DNA of 64,000 nucleotides, from positions 558,001 through 622,000 of the forward strand of contig JAJOHG010000012.1 of assembly GCA_021029095.1 (NCBI GenBank). The letters are read 5' to 3'. The position numbers and the translations under genes were made by a program. This DNA comes from Phellopilus nigrolimitatus (lineage: Eukaryota > Basidiomycota > Agaricomycetes > Hymenochaetales > Hymenochaetaceae). Below are positions 22,406-32,313 of the stretch, in pieces; positions within the stretch are counted from its first letter, which is position 1, and each line of letters opens with the position of its first letter. The notes below the pieces were generated by a model. That model did not search any database. It was not told the DNA's origin and saw only the letters and a list, made by a program, of their open reading frames with translations.

Positions 22406-23664
22406 ATGCCACCACTGGATGAGATGCACACTGCTCAAATTGACAGCGATGGAACGCAATTTGCTTACATCGATTCAGGGGCGCCGCAATCCGATACTTA
22501 CACGACTGTGGTTTGTGTACATGGGTATACTTTCAATGCACGTGAGTTTTGGAATCCTAGATAATGTTTTGTTTATTTGACCATAATATTCAACAGTGAA
22601 CTTTTCCCGTTTGCTTCCCCTCGCTCACAAGCACGACCTTCGCATCATTGCTCCCAACCGGCGAGACTATGCTGGCTCAACGCCGTTCTCCGACATTGAG
22701 CTCGACGTGCTCAATGGGAAGGATGACCACGCCCATATGGATTTTCTCCAGAAGCGCGGCCTCGAGATAGCCCGTTTCCTGGTCTGGATAATCTCGGAGA
22801 AGAAGATCCCGCAATCAAATGGGACGTCTGGAGGACTGGCACTTCTGGGTTGGTCGTTGGGGAACGTTACGACACTGTCCTTCTTAGCCCATTTAGGCTC
22901 GTACCCACAAGAGATAATAGCTACTCTGGAGCCCTACCTCAGAACGTTTTGTTTATACGGTTGGTGAGCATTTTATTATACATGAACTTGCTATTTACCA
23001 GTGTCTCTTAGATATCCAGAACACATATTTGGGATATCCGAGCCCGGAAGGCGCCTATTCTCCCTTCTCCGATCCAGAGATCCCGCAAGACATGGTCGAC
23101 GCGGCTTTCGCGAAATGGATATCATCATATTACGCACACCCTGCGTATTCTGACATCTCCGCCGGCGGAACGTCGCCAGGTTGTTCCATCGAAACTCTGC
23201 AGGATCGCACACCAGGGAATCCTTACCGCAGCTGCACAACAGACACCCTCACTGCTGAGGAGTTATTTTTAGTTACCGACTTAGCACCGGCCGCTCGCTC
23301 GGAGCAGAAGATGGTCTGGAACATCCAGCTTCCTACCTTTCATGACCAGGCTCGACGCGCACTGCTCTTCAGAGACAACGAATATTTGCTGCCAGAGCTG
23401 AACATCTGTTCTGTTTATGGGCTCGCGTCCGAGTGGGACGTTCAGTGGGCGGTGTGGGAGCTCGAGAAGGACTACACTAGGTGGCGGGCGGAGGGTATAC
23501 GAGTCAGGCCGGTCAAGTTCATGCCCGTTGAGGGCGGGAATCACTTTGTGAGCTCTGAAGTAGCTTATTTGTCTCAACAGTGCACTTCACTGACAAGTTT
23601 TCAGATACATTGGGACGACGCAGATAAATTTCTGAAGATGTTGAGGGATGTAGTCGGCGCGTGA
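22406..23664 (+). CDS. Alpha/beta hydrolase, paralogue A
   Basis: Three exons (22406-22541, 22597-22959, 23012-23664) give 383 aa. Exon 1 is MPPLDEMHTAQIDSDGTQFA with YIDSGAP and VVCVHGYTFNA (the HG of the oxyanion loop). Exon 2 has APNRRDYAGSTPFSD and the nucleophile elbow ALLGWSLGNVTT (G-W-S-L-G). Exon 3 has LTAEELFLVTD, NICSVYGLASEWDVQWAVWE and FMPVEGGNHFVSSE, whose His is the likely catalytic base. There is no signal peptide, so an intracellular enzyme is likely. The substrate is unknown; the family looks like epoxide hydrolase/haloalkane dehalogenase-like proteins at low resolution. It is one of four copies here with identical exon plan (136 / 363-369 / about 653 nt). Confidence 0.88.
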
Positions 23665-24135
23665 TGTTCTGGCTCCTGAATACTAGCCGATGCAGTCAGC
23701 TTAAAATATTGTACTGTACATGTTTGCTAGGCTACGAACTCGATTGTTGATGGTGGCGACTCGTAGTCTCCTGTTAGATATTTTGTTTATACCAATTGTG
23801 TTTTTCGAGTATTAACGGCTTTTATCGGAAAAGCTATATGCAATTCAAAGGTCTCAAGAGACGACCGACAGCGACAGCAATAAGTATGCTCCATCTGCAG
23901 AAGATCTGCACGCCACGCTTGTCCAGAAAGGGACCGATAATGCTCTAGTCGATCACGTTTCAATCGGAGTTCAAACATGGTCTGTGGTCGTCCCCTCGCG
24001 TCCTCACTAGCCCGTCTCAATTCTGTGTCTACGTCTGTATCTACGCCGGCAGAGAAATCCAGTCAGGGTCTGACCGTTGGCTTGGGTCGACCAGGAAGTT
24101 GGTGCGTTTCCTTTTTTGGCGATAACGCCGGTCGT

Positions 24136-24187
24136 GCCTTAAACACACGAGATACACCTCCAGAGTTGTATCTCGTGTGTCTAAGGC
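24136..24187. repeat. 21-bp inverted repeat (hairpin)
   Basis: GCCTTAAACACACGAGATAC at 24136 pairs with its inverse ending at 24187 with a single mismatch and a loop of about 10 nt. It lies inside the 912-bp element; there is no downstream T-run and no gene to terminate. Confidence 0.6.
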
Positions 24188-24233
24188 GTCGGAGTTCTAA
24201 CCGCAATCACGGCTCGTCGGCAAAAAATGGATG

Positions 24234-24524
24234 TACAGGTGGGTCAGAAAAGTCTTCGGCCCCCCTAAAAAAGGAAGGCGGTTCCCGCCTGCGTAGCAAA
24301 CGACGCGGGCGTCGTTTCACGCCACTCACGATTGTCTATGGTACGCTGCCAACTCAACTCATCCAGAAAAACAAATCAATACATAGTTTTTGTTTCTCAT
24401 ATGTATCTTAGGCAAAGGCTCGCATAGCTACAAGGTGTTTCTTGACGTTTTTCTGTGTGAGCGACGCATAAGGGAACCACTTTCCTTTTTTAGGGGGGCC
24501 GAAGACTTTTCTGACCCACCTGTA
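24234..24524. mobile_element. Tc1/mariner-like MITE, 287 bp
   Basis: Ends CAGGTGGGTCAGAAAAGTCT (24236) and the exact inverse (to 24522) run for over 40 bp, with weaker pairing to about 75 bp. It is flanked by TA on both sides (24234-24235, 24523-24524). It is too short to encode anything. TA duplication and the CAGG start place it with Tc1/mariner derivatives. Confidence 0.85.
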
Positions 24525-25565
24525 AATGGATATGACACGCTAAGTCAACGTGTGATGGCATGTCACATGCAACGTCACTCTGGCACTGAAAGGTGCGTAT
24601 CATCCTTGAACAAACTCAGATGGCTTGCTTTGGTGCATATAGCTGAGCTTAAGTATGTCAAGATATCCCTTCTCCATTTTTTTTGGCAGAAACATGCCTC
24701 AGGGACAGAATATCGTAAATAATGAATTATGCACCATGCAGCTGCAGAAAGTCAACCGGATTAGGCCACTTTCAAGCCCCGCTCTGATCCCTCAGCAAGC
24801 TCGAGAAGGTCTCATTTCTCACGCTGTATATCTACTCCGGTTACTATAACACCGGTTACCCGATGTCCATGCCGAACTCGTAGATACAGACAAATCAGAT
24901 ACAGAATTGAGACGGGCTACTTATCAGCCTGTCTCTCCCTCCTACCACTAGCTCCTCTGCGAGAGAAGTCCCCGCTTCAGCGTAAGTTTCTCTCAGCTGC
25001 CGCTTGCTACTCCAAGTAAGCAGCTGCTCCTTTACTTATCGAAGGTCGGATAGCGCGTGCTACCTGATTTCCTGATTTCTGCCACTCGAACCTCACTATG
25101 CATTCCGCGACGCGAAGACCTCTGTATACAGCCCTATATCTCTCAACGTCTTTTTCCCCGGCGTATCGGCCGCTAATCTTCCCCCACTTAGATTAACTCT
25201 CGCCTGACTTGCTCAATTTACATTCTTCCTTACGGTACTATATTATAATCTCTGCTCGGGCGACCTCTCAATCTCCATAATGTGGCATTCAGATACGGTA
25301 AGCACCGTCCGGATTCGTCTACAAACGGCGTGGAAACGGACGGGCTTGCTGTAAAATAGCCGCGGAAGTTGACGCTTCTCGGATGCTTGGTCGAAGCGAG
25401 TCGGTGTGCAACATTAAGCTGCTGATTAAGATAGCCCCCTAGGCGTTTGGGAATGCCTCATAGCATCGTAAGACACTCTTTTTTGTCTTGGAGCGTTTAT
25501 AGTTCGCTGCTTTTCGTATGGTACGTGTTATCTTCTATTCGCTTGTACATGTATATGCTCTCAAT

Positions 25566-26061
25566 ATCCACTACAGCCATAAATTACCGTGCTATATACG
25601 ACGTCACGTTGTAGAAGGGACTGATGAAGGGGAAGAAGGAGAAGGTCTCTGAATTTCTAGTGATTACATTTGCGTTCCGTTAAGGGAGTTTTGACAACTG
25701 TAATTAAAAAAAGCACATTATACTGCTGTCAAATATTATTTGCTCTCTCATTAATTCATTCTTAGGATGTCCCTCTTGGGTTTGCAAAGAGAGGTCCTGA
25801 CTCTCTTCGCTGCACTAATTTTTTTTTCTTGTTTCTGTAAAGTTGTGATTGGTTCTCGATGAGCAATATAACATGACGGTTTCGTGACGTCTAGGTATGT
25901 TTTAAACCTGACGCGGGCGCGGGCATCTTGCTCTTCGTGTGAATCTACATTTATCAAAGTATCAGCTGTACGTACTAGCGGCTCCGTCTGAATCACCCAA
26001 TCTGTGTTAATAATTACTGATGGGGAAAACTAAGCGTCATCGATTTAACCGTGAACTGGAA
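25566..26061. other. Intergenic
   Basis: Upstream region of hydrolase B; AT-rich, no coding signal. Confidence 0.45.
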
Positions 26062-26070
26062 TATAAAAGA
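26062..26070 (+). promoter_or_regulatory. TATA box of hydrolase B
   Basis: TATAAAAGA lies 53 bp before the ATG, at the position shared by all four paralogues. Confidence 0.6.
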
Positions 26071-26114
26071 ACGACTGTTTTCGTTGCAAATCGCTCTGAG
26101 GCCCGCCTGAAAGC

Positions 26115-27383
26115 ATGTCATTGTCGAATGAGATGCAGACCGCGCAGATTGACGGTGATGGAACGCAATTTGCGTACGTTGACTCAGGGGCGCCGCAATC
26201 CGATACTTACACGACTGTGGTTTGCGTACATGGGTTTACTTTCAATGCGCGTAAGTTTCGGAATTCTGAATAAACCTTACTCGGCTGACACCTCGATATT
26301 CAACAGTGACCTTCTCTCGTTTGCTTCCCCTCGCTCACAAGTACAACCTTCGCATTATCGCGCTTAATCGGCGAGACTATGCTGGCTCGACGCCATTCTC
26401 CGACGCTGAGCTCGACGTAGTCAGAGGGAAGGATGACCATGCTCACAAGGATTTTCTCCAGAAGCGCGGCCTCGAGATAGCTCGTTTCCTGGTCTGGGTC
26501 ATCTCGGAGAAGAAGATCCCGCGTACCAGTGAAGACGGGACGTTAGGAGGGCTGGCACTTCTGGGCTGGTCGTTGGGGAACGCTACGACACTGTCCTTCC
26601 TGGCTCATCTGGACTCGTACCCGCGCGAAGTAATAATTGCGCTGGAGCCCTACCTTAAAACATTCTTCCTATATGGTTAGTCAGTTTCTCATCGTGTGTT
26701 CTGGCCTTGCTATTCACTAGTGTCCTATAGATGCGCCGAACCAATTCCTGGGATACCCGAATCCGGGAGGCGGCTATTTTATTTTCTCCGACACGGAGAT
26801 CCCGCAGGACAAGGTCGGCGCGGCGTTCGCGAGATGGGTATCGTCGTATTTCACACACCCTGCGTATTCCGGCATCGCTACCGGTGGAACGCCGCCAGTC
26901 CGTTCCCTCGAGTCTCTGCAACAACGCATGCCCGAACGTCCCTACCGCGTTTGCACGACAGACACCCTCACAGGTGAGGAGCTCCTCCTGATTACCGAGA
27001 CGGCGCCGCTCGTGCGCTCGGAGCAGCAGTTCGCCGAGAACATCCAGGTCGCCACCTTTGGCGAGCAGGCGCGGCGGGCGCTGCTCTTCGGAGCCAACGA
27101 GGATTTGCTCCCAGAGCTAAATGTCCGTCATGTCTATGGGCCCGCGTCCGAGTGGCACACACAGTGGGCGGTGTGGGGGCTCGAGAAGGACTACGCTACG
27201 TGGCGGGCGGAGGGTAAGCGAGTCAGGCCGATCCAGTTCATACCCGTGGAGGGCGGGAACCACTTTGTGAGCGCCGAAGCGGCTTATTTCTCTTGGCTCG
27301 GCCTCTCGCTGACGAGCTTACAGATGCATTTGGACGAGCCGGATATGCTTTTGAAGGTCTTGAAGGATGCAGTCAGTGCGTGA
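26115..27383 (+). CDS. Alpha/beta hydrolase, paralogue B
   Basis: Three exons (26115-26250, 26307-26675, 26731-27383), 385 aa. Same domain plan as paralogue A: VVCVHGFTFNA, ALNRRDYAGSTPFSD, nucleophile elbow ALLGWSLGNATT, and terminal FIPVEGGNHFVSAE. It shares FLQKRGLEIARFLVW with A, against HRDFLR.RGLEIAHF in C and D, so A and B look like each other's nearest relatives. Third codon positions are more GC-rich in its last exon than in A. It lies 2.45 kb downstream of A on the same strand, separated by nested repeats. All catalytic positions seen in A are kept, so it is likely functional. Confidence 0.88.
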
Positions 27384-27938
27384 TGCGCTGTCTCCTAGAT
27401 GCTCGCTTGAGATAATATTAAGCCTGCGGGCCCCGGACGTTAAGAATGTTTATTTTTTATGTAATATATCTCTTTTGCGACGGCTCTGTTCTCGCTGGAA
27501 GTTGTCAAGATTTGTCTTCCTAGTCGTGGGCTGACTGACGATGGCGTGTCTCAAGATGGGCGGTCAGCCAGCCTGACCTGTCTGAGACGTTTCAGAATCT
27601 GACGTGGGCGCGGGCATGCTGGTCTTCCTTTCCCGGCATCCGAGTTCCGGTTCGTCTTGGATATGTCTTGCAGACCGAGTGCGTGAGATATGGCGCGAGC
27701 TGCACAGTACCCATCTTTGTCGGTCGATAAATGTTCGAATGCAGAGAGAATAACCATCCTGAGATCCGTCCGCTTGTTCTATTCAGAGCATAAGTAAGTG
27801 AGTACAGCGACAAAGGGATAAGAAAAACAACAAAGAATAAAAAAACCGGTCCGAAAACGTTCAGAAGCATTACAACAGCGAAATAGGTTAGCTATCCTTA
27901 GGAATATGCGGCATCCTAACCTGCCAAAAACCGTCTGT
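27384..27938. other. Intergenic between convergent genes
   Basis: The shared 3' flank of hydrolase B (plus) and the MYND gene (minus). Base composition changes sharply at its right end, where the GC-rich block begins. No gene seen. Confidence 0.5.
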
Positions 27939-30205
27939 CTACGACGGACACCTGCAGTCCGGATAGTTGTCCGCCCCGCGCCCGACAATCTCGTCGATCC
28001 GGCCCTCCAGCACGCGCACGCGGAGGCACGCGGCGGCGCCCGCCTCCCCCGCGCGCACGCCGAGGCGGTCGAGCACCAAGTCAACGAGGTCCCACCCCGC
28101 GCGCAGCGCGCGCCCCGCGCCGTCGACCGCGCCGGCGCGGCGCACGGCGCGCGGGGCGGGGCGGCGGCACTCCGCGACGTCCGCGTGGTCCGGGCACGGC
28201 AGCCGCTTCCCGTGCGCGGGCCACCCGCCGCCCGGCGCGCACGGCGCGTATGCCCACGCGACGCTGCGCCCGTGCGGGCGGATCGTGCGCAGGAGCGTGT
28301 GCGCGTGGGGCGGCGGCTGCGGGGCGCTGCTGCTGGGGGCGAACTTGGCGCTGCCCGCGCTGCTGGGCGCCGCCGCGGAGAGCGCGGCGAGCGGCCGGGC
28401 GGCGGCGCGCTGCGCGCGCTGGAAGCGGCGGATGGAAGCGGCGGAGGCGGGCGGCGCGTCCGGGTGCGCGTGGTCCGTGGCGGCCTCGGCGGCGGGGAAG
28501 GGCGCGAGCGTCGGGCGGGGCAGCGTGGAGTAGTCGGCGCTGATGCCGAGCGTGCGGAGGGGCGCGCCGGGGAACGCGCGCGCGGCGAGCACGAGGAGGC
28601 CCGGGAGGTGGCGCGCGGCGTCCGTCTCGGCGAGGAAGCGCAGGAACGGCGCGTCGCTCTCGTCATCGTCATTGTCTGTTCGTGTGTGCGGATCGTATGA
28701 GCACGTTTGGGGTTTGAGACGGGGTGGGGCACTTGCCGTTTTCCGCCGGGGCGGCGCAGTCGGTGTTTGACGTGGAGTCGACGGACTGGCATTCTTCTGT
28801 GCAGTGTGACAGGCGTCTGCAGCCTGCGCACCATCGCAGGGGTTGCCAAGGAGCCTCCGTCTTGAATATGTCGGGATTGGAGTGAGCACGTTTCGGGGAG
28901 ACACCGGCGGGGAAGACACGTACGCACATTGTTACAAGATGATTCGAATATCCGGAGGACGATGAAGCGCTCCAAAAAGAGATCCGCGAATGCCTTCCAT
29001 TCCTTAGCAAAACAACTATGTTCGAGTTTCTTCTGCAGGCGGCCTTCGGGGATTGACATGAAGGCGTCGGCTAGCGTGTGGATGAGGGAACGAGACAGTA
29101 AACAGTGGACCATGTGTGTAGCCAGGAGCTGCCTAGCTCTTTCGAGAGCGCCTTTCCGGAGTGCAGGGAGGACGGGCGCGGAGTCGACGAACGCCTGGAG
29201 AAAGCCGTACTGGAGAGCCTGGGACGCGTAGAGCGAGGTGGGTATGATCTTCAGGCGGCTGTAGTAGAAATTTATGAACTCCTCGAGGACGAGGACCTTC
29301 TTCGCGTCCGCACCGTTGATGCCCCTGCCCGCGAACGCGGCGAAGATTCGTGTGACGGCGGGCACCTCGCCGCCGTCGAGCAGGCCCTGGCGCAGCGGGT
29401 GCGGCGCGCACGCGGACAGCACGCCGAGCGTCTGCAGCAGCGCGCGCAGCGCCGCGTAGTCGACGGGCGCCGTCGTGACGCACGCGCGGAGGCGCGCGAG
29501 CGCGAGCTGCGCGACGTGGGCTGCGTCGAACTTGGCCGCGCGCAGGAGCGTGTCCGCGAGCAGCCGCGTGCGGCGCGCGTCTCCCGCGGCCGCGCGGAAG
29601 ACGGCGCGCAGCGCGGTGTCCGCACCCGCGCCCGCATCGCGCGAGTCGGCACGCAGCCAGAGCTGCGCGGCGAGCGTGCCCGCGCGGGCGTCGCGGAGGG
29701 GCGGCGCGCCGGAGACGGCGTACGCGGCGGCGAGCACGGCGGAGGGCGCGGCGAGGGCGGCGGGCCAAAGTGTGTCGTGCGGGGGCGGGGCGAGGACGCA
29801 GACCTCGAGGACGCGCAGGGCGCAGTCGAGCACGGCAGGCCAGTGGCGCGCGAGGGCGACGCGGAGGGGGCGGTCGGCGGCGAGAAAGGGGCGCAGGGCC
29901 GCGAGCGCGGCGAGGGCGCCGACGGCGAGCGCGAGCGCGGGCGAGGGGTGCCGCGCGGCGCAGCAGCTGCGCACGGCGTAGCGGTAGGCGGGGCGCTGTG
30001 CGGGCGCGAGGTGGGCGCAGAGGGCCTCGAGCGCGGGGCGGCCGAGCTGCGGGGGAAGGGCGGCGGGTGCGTGCGCGGCGAGGGCATGCACGGCGGGGAG
30101 GTAGCCGTCGGCTGCGCGGGCGACGGCGACGGCGGGGTCGGCGCGGAGGAGGTCGTCGGCGTCGTGCTGGATGGCGGCGAGCTGGGCGTCGGAGAGGATG
30201 GGCAT
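27939..30205 (-). CDS. MYND-finger-like protein
   Basis: Three predicted exons (30205-28928, 28860-28737, 28675-27939) give 712 aa. The first 426 residues are a long alpha-helical, Ala/Leu/Arg-rich region (for example LEEFINFYYSRLKIIPTSLY, EGRLQKKLEHSCFAKEWKAF) as in fungal MYND proteins. Exon 2 carries the zinc segment LRWCAGCRRLSHCTEECQSVD, giving two Cys pairs. The usual W...H...C closing half is missing and replaced by STSNTDCAAPAEN. Exon 3 begins DNDDDESDAPFLRFLAETD and ends NYPDCRCPS. The second intron fits a GC-AG type (28736-28676), needed to keep frame. Third positions are almost all G or C. A role in protein-protein contact is inferred; no precise function. Divergent from the geranylgeranyltransferase gene. 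Confidence 0.72.
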
Positions 30206-30276
30206 GGCTCTTCCACTTCTATGTGAAAAGAAGGCGTACTGTAGACGTGGACAACTTTACCCCCCGTGCGAACATC
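30206..30276. promoter_or_regulatory. 71-bp divergent (bidirectional) promoter/leader
   Basis: Only 71 bp separate the start codons of the MYND gene (30205) and the prenyltransferase gene (30277). The space is less GC-rich than the genes on both sides and has no TATA box. Core promoter elements must lie in this space or inside the coding regions. Confidence 0.6.
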
Positions 30277-32000
30277 ATGCCTTTGTCAGTGTCTCCCATG
30301 GCCGCCGCCGACCCCGCCGACGACGTCCCCGACGTCCCCGACGCCGCCCTCGCCGCCCTCGACAAACCCGGCCACGCCAGCTTCTGCATGCGCTGCCTGT
30401 ACGGCCTCCCCGCCGCCATGGCCGAGGCCGACTCCTCGCGGTGAGCAGCCCGCGCCCGCGTCCGTCTTTGGTTTTGGGGTCTGACGCGCGCGGCGCCCAG
30501 CATCGCGGTCGGCTTCTACTGCCTCGGCGCGCTCGACCTGCTCGGCCTGCTCGACGCGCGCGTGCGCCCCCCGGAGCGCGCCGCGTGGCGCGCGTGGGTC
30601 TGGGCGCAGCAGGTGCCGCGCCCCGTGCGCAGGTGAGTGCGCTTCCCCCGGAGAAACAGCATCGGTGACGACGCGTCGATAAAGCGCAGGCGCGGATGCG
30701 CACGAGCACGAGCACGTCGGCGGGTTCCGCCCGGGCCCGTTCATGCGCGTCGAGCGGGTGCGTTTTCCTCTCTTCTCGCTTTCCCCCGTCAGACTGACCG
30801 TGCGCGCAGGAGGCGCCCGCCGCGGACGCGGACCCGCCGCACCTCATCATGACGTATACCGCGCTGCTCGCGCTCGCGGTGCTGCGCGACGACTTTGGCG
30901 CGCTCGACCGGCGCGGGCTCGTCGGGCTGCTGCGCGCGACGCAGCAGGCGGACGGGAGGTGCGTTGCGTCCGGCGCTCTTTCGGCGCGTGTGTATGCGTT
31001 TGGACTGACTGACGGGCGCAGCTTCACGGCGCGCCCCGGGCAGGGCGAGGCGGACCTGCGCATGGTTTACACGGCGTTCGTGATCTCGGCGATGCTGGAC
31101 GACTGGCGCGGCGTCGACGTGCCGCGCGCGCTCGGCTTCGTCCATCGGTGCCTCGTGCGTTCCCCGACCGAGGGCTTTTTTTTTCCTCATGTAAAATTTT
31201 ATTGACTCGCCCCCCTGCAGAGCTACGAAGGCGGGTTCGGCCAGGCGCCGGGAAACGAGGCGACAGGTGCGTCAAATTTGTTCTATTTTCTATTCTCTTT
31301 TCTCGTGGATTTTTCTTATCTACGGAGGCACGGCCGCCTCGTCCCTTATCTCTGCCCGCGCCGCGCTCCCACATATTCAGTTCCCAACCAAAAACAAATA
31401 GCCTTTTGGATATTAGCCTCGCTATCGCACGCTTACGCTTTCTTTCTTTATGTTCTTTCCGCAGGCGGGCCGACGTACTGCGCGCTCGCGGCGCTCGCGC
31501 TCGCGCCGGCGGCCTACGCGGAGCAGGCGGTGCTCGGGGATGGGGCGCGGCGGCGGACGCTGCGGTGGCTCGCGCAGCGGCAGTCGGGCGCGGAGGGCGG
31601 GTTCGGCGGGCGCACGGAGAAGGGCGCGGACGCATGCTACAGCTTCTGGTGCGGCGCGGCGCTAGACGTGCGTTATCCATCCCATTATGAACTGTTGTTG
31701 TGTTTTACTGAGTGCGGGGGCGAACAGATATTGGGCGCGGGCGCGCTCGTTGCGCGGGCGCCGCACGCGGGGTTTCTGGCGGGGTGCCAGTTCCGCGTGG
31801 GCGGGCTGGCGAAGGCGCCCGGGGAGCTCGCGGACCCGTACCACACGTACCTGGCGCTCGCGGCGCTGGCTCTGTACCCGCCCGACGAAGGAGAGGGAGA
31901 GGAGGACGCGAGCTGGCGGCTGCCGCGGCTGGACGCGCTGCTGAACGCGACGGAGGAGACGGCGGCGTGGGCGCGGGCGAAGATTTCTGGGAAGGGCTAG
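30277..32000 (+). CDS. CDC43: Protein geranylgeranyltransferase type I, beta subunit (CDC43/PGGT1B type)
   Basis: Catalytic subunit that attaches geranylgeranyl to CaaX proteins such as Rho GTPases. Predicted exons: 30277-30440, 30501-about 30632, about 30691-30757, 30810-30958, 31022-31154, 31221-31266, 31465-31667, 31728-32000. Recognisable blocks in order are HASFCMRCLYGLPAAM, FYCLGALDLLGLLD, VGGFRPGPFMRVER, LIMTYTALLALAVLRDD, DLRMVYTAFVISAMLDDW, the zinc/isoprenoid-site repeats SYEGGFGQAPGNEATGGPTY and EGGFGGRTEKGADACYSFW, and the end GGLAKAPGELADPYHTYLAL. D and C of KGADACYSFW and H of DPYHTY fit the zinc ligands of the family. The exon 2/3 join does not keep frame with the best splice sites. 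The intron 31267-31464 is long (198 nt) for this genome. Confidence 0.87.
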
Positions 32001-32313
32001 CTAGTGGTAATAATGTAATTTCTGATTTCTTTTTTTCTTTTCGGATGGGCTCCCGGGACCGGATCTTGAGACATATGTCCGAGAGCGAGACCATCCAGAC
32101 GGATCTTAGCCATTGTTTGCGTGGTTTTCGCCAGGGCTGCGAACGTGCTCGGCGAGACAAATGAGCGTGAACGTGGTCAGGAGAGACAGCAGCTCACCAG
32201 CTCGCGACACGATGGCGAGGACTAGACTACACACTTGATCACCTGCAGGGTCCCTCCGTACTTAAACATCTTCCTCTTTCTTTTTCTTTTCTTTTTTCTG
32301 CATTAACTTGCGC
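32001..32313 (+). promoter_or_regulatory. Intergenic with CT-rich core promoter of the glutamate dehydrogenase gene
   Basis: The last 45 bp before the start region (about 32268-32300) is almost pure C/T (CTTCCTCTTTCTTTTTCTTT). The distal part is the 3' flank of the prenyltransferase gene. The switch from GC-rich coding to balanced composition supports a true gene boundary. Confidence 0.5.

Larger units (their letters stand above)
24008..24919. mobile_element. TIR-bounded element of 912 bp inserted in repeat copy B
   Basis: The ends are inverted repeats of about 40 bp beginning TAGCCCGTCTCAATTCTGT (24008-24045, inverse at 24879-24919). In copy A the site is unoccupied (around 16551-16556, GACGAGTGAGGACG), which shows it is an insertion. 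No transposase is encoded; a nested mariner-like MITE lies inside. Target duplication is short (at most a few bases), so the superfamily is not settled. Confidence 0.65.
23825..25565 (-). repeat. Dispersed repeat, copy B, split by an inserted element
   Basis: Read on the minus strand, 25565-24920 matches the first 0.8 kb of copy A, and 24007-23825 matches its last 0.23 kb. The gap between the halves is exactly the TIR-bounded segment 24008-24919. The single CTTCCGCGGCTATTT unit is near 25365. The last part includes GAACTCCGATTGAAACGTGA and TTGCTGTCGCTGTCGG, shared with the short copies at 36.6 and 38.8 kb. Confidence 0.75.

Noticed and set aside
27779..28920. Continuation of the first MYND exon frame without introns (808 codons in all)
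   Set aside because: After 28927 it becomes Arg/Ser/Pro-rich nonsense, while the spliced model recovers CAGC...CTEEC and DNDDDESDAPFLRF.
29105..30226. 373-codon plus-strand frame opposite the MYND gene
   Set aside because: Arg/Gly/Glu-rich mirror of a GC-biased gene; the opposite strand carries a coherent exon structure and zinc motif.
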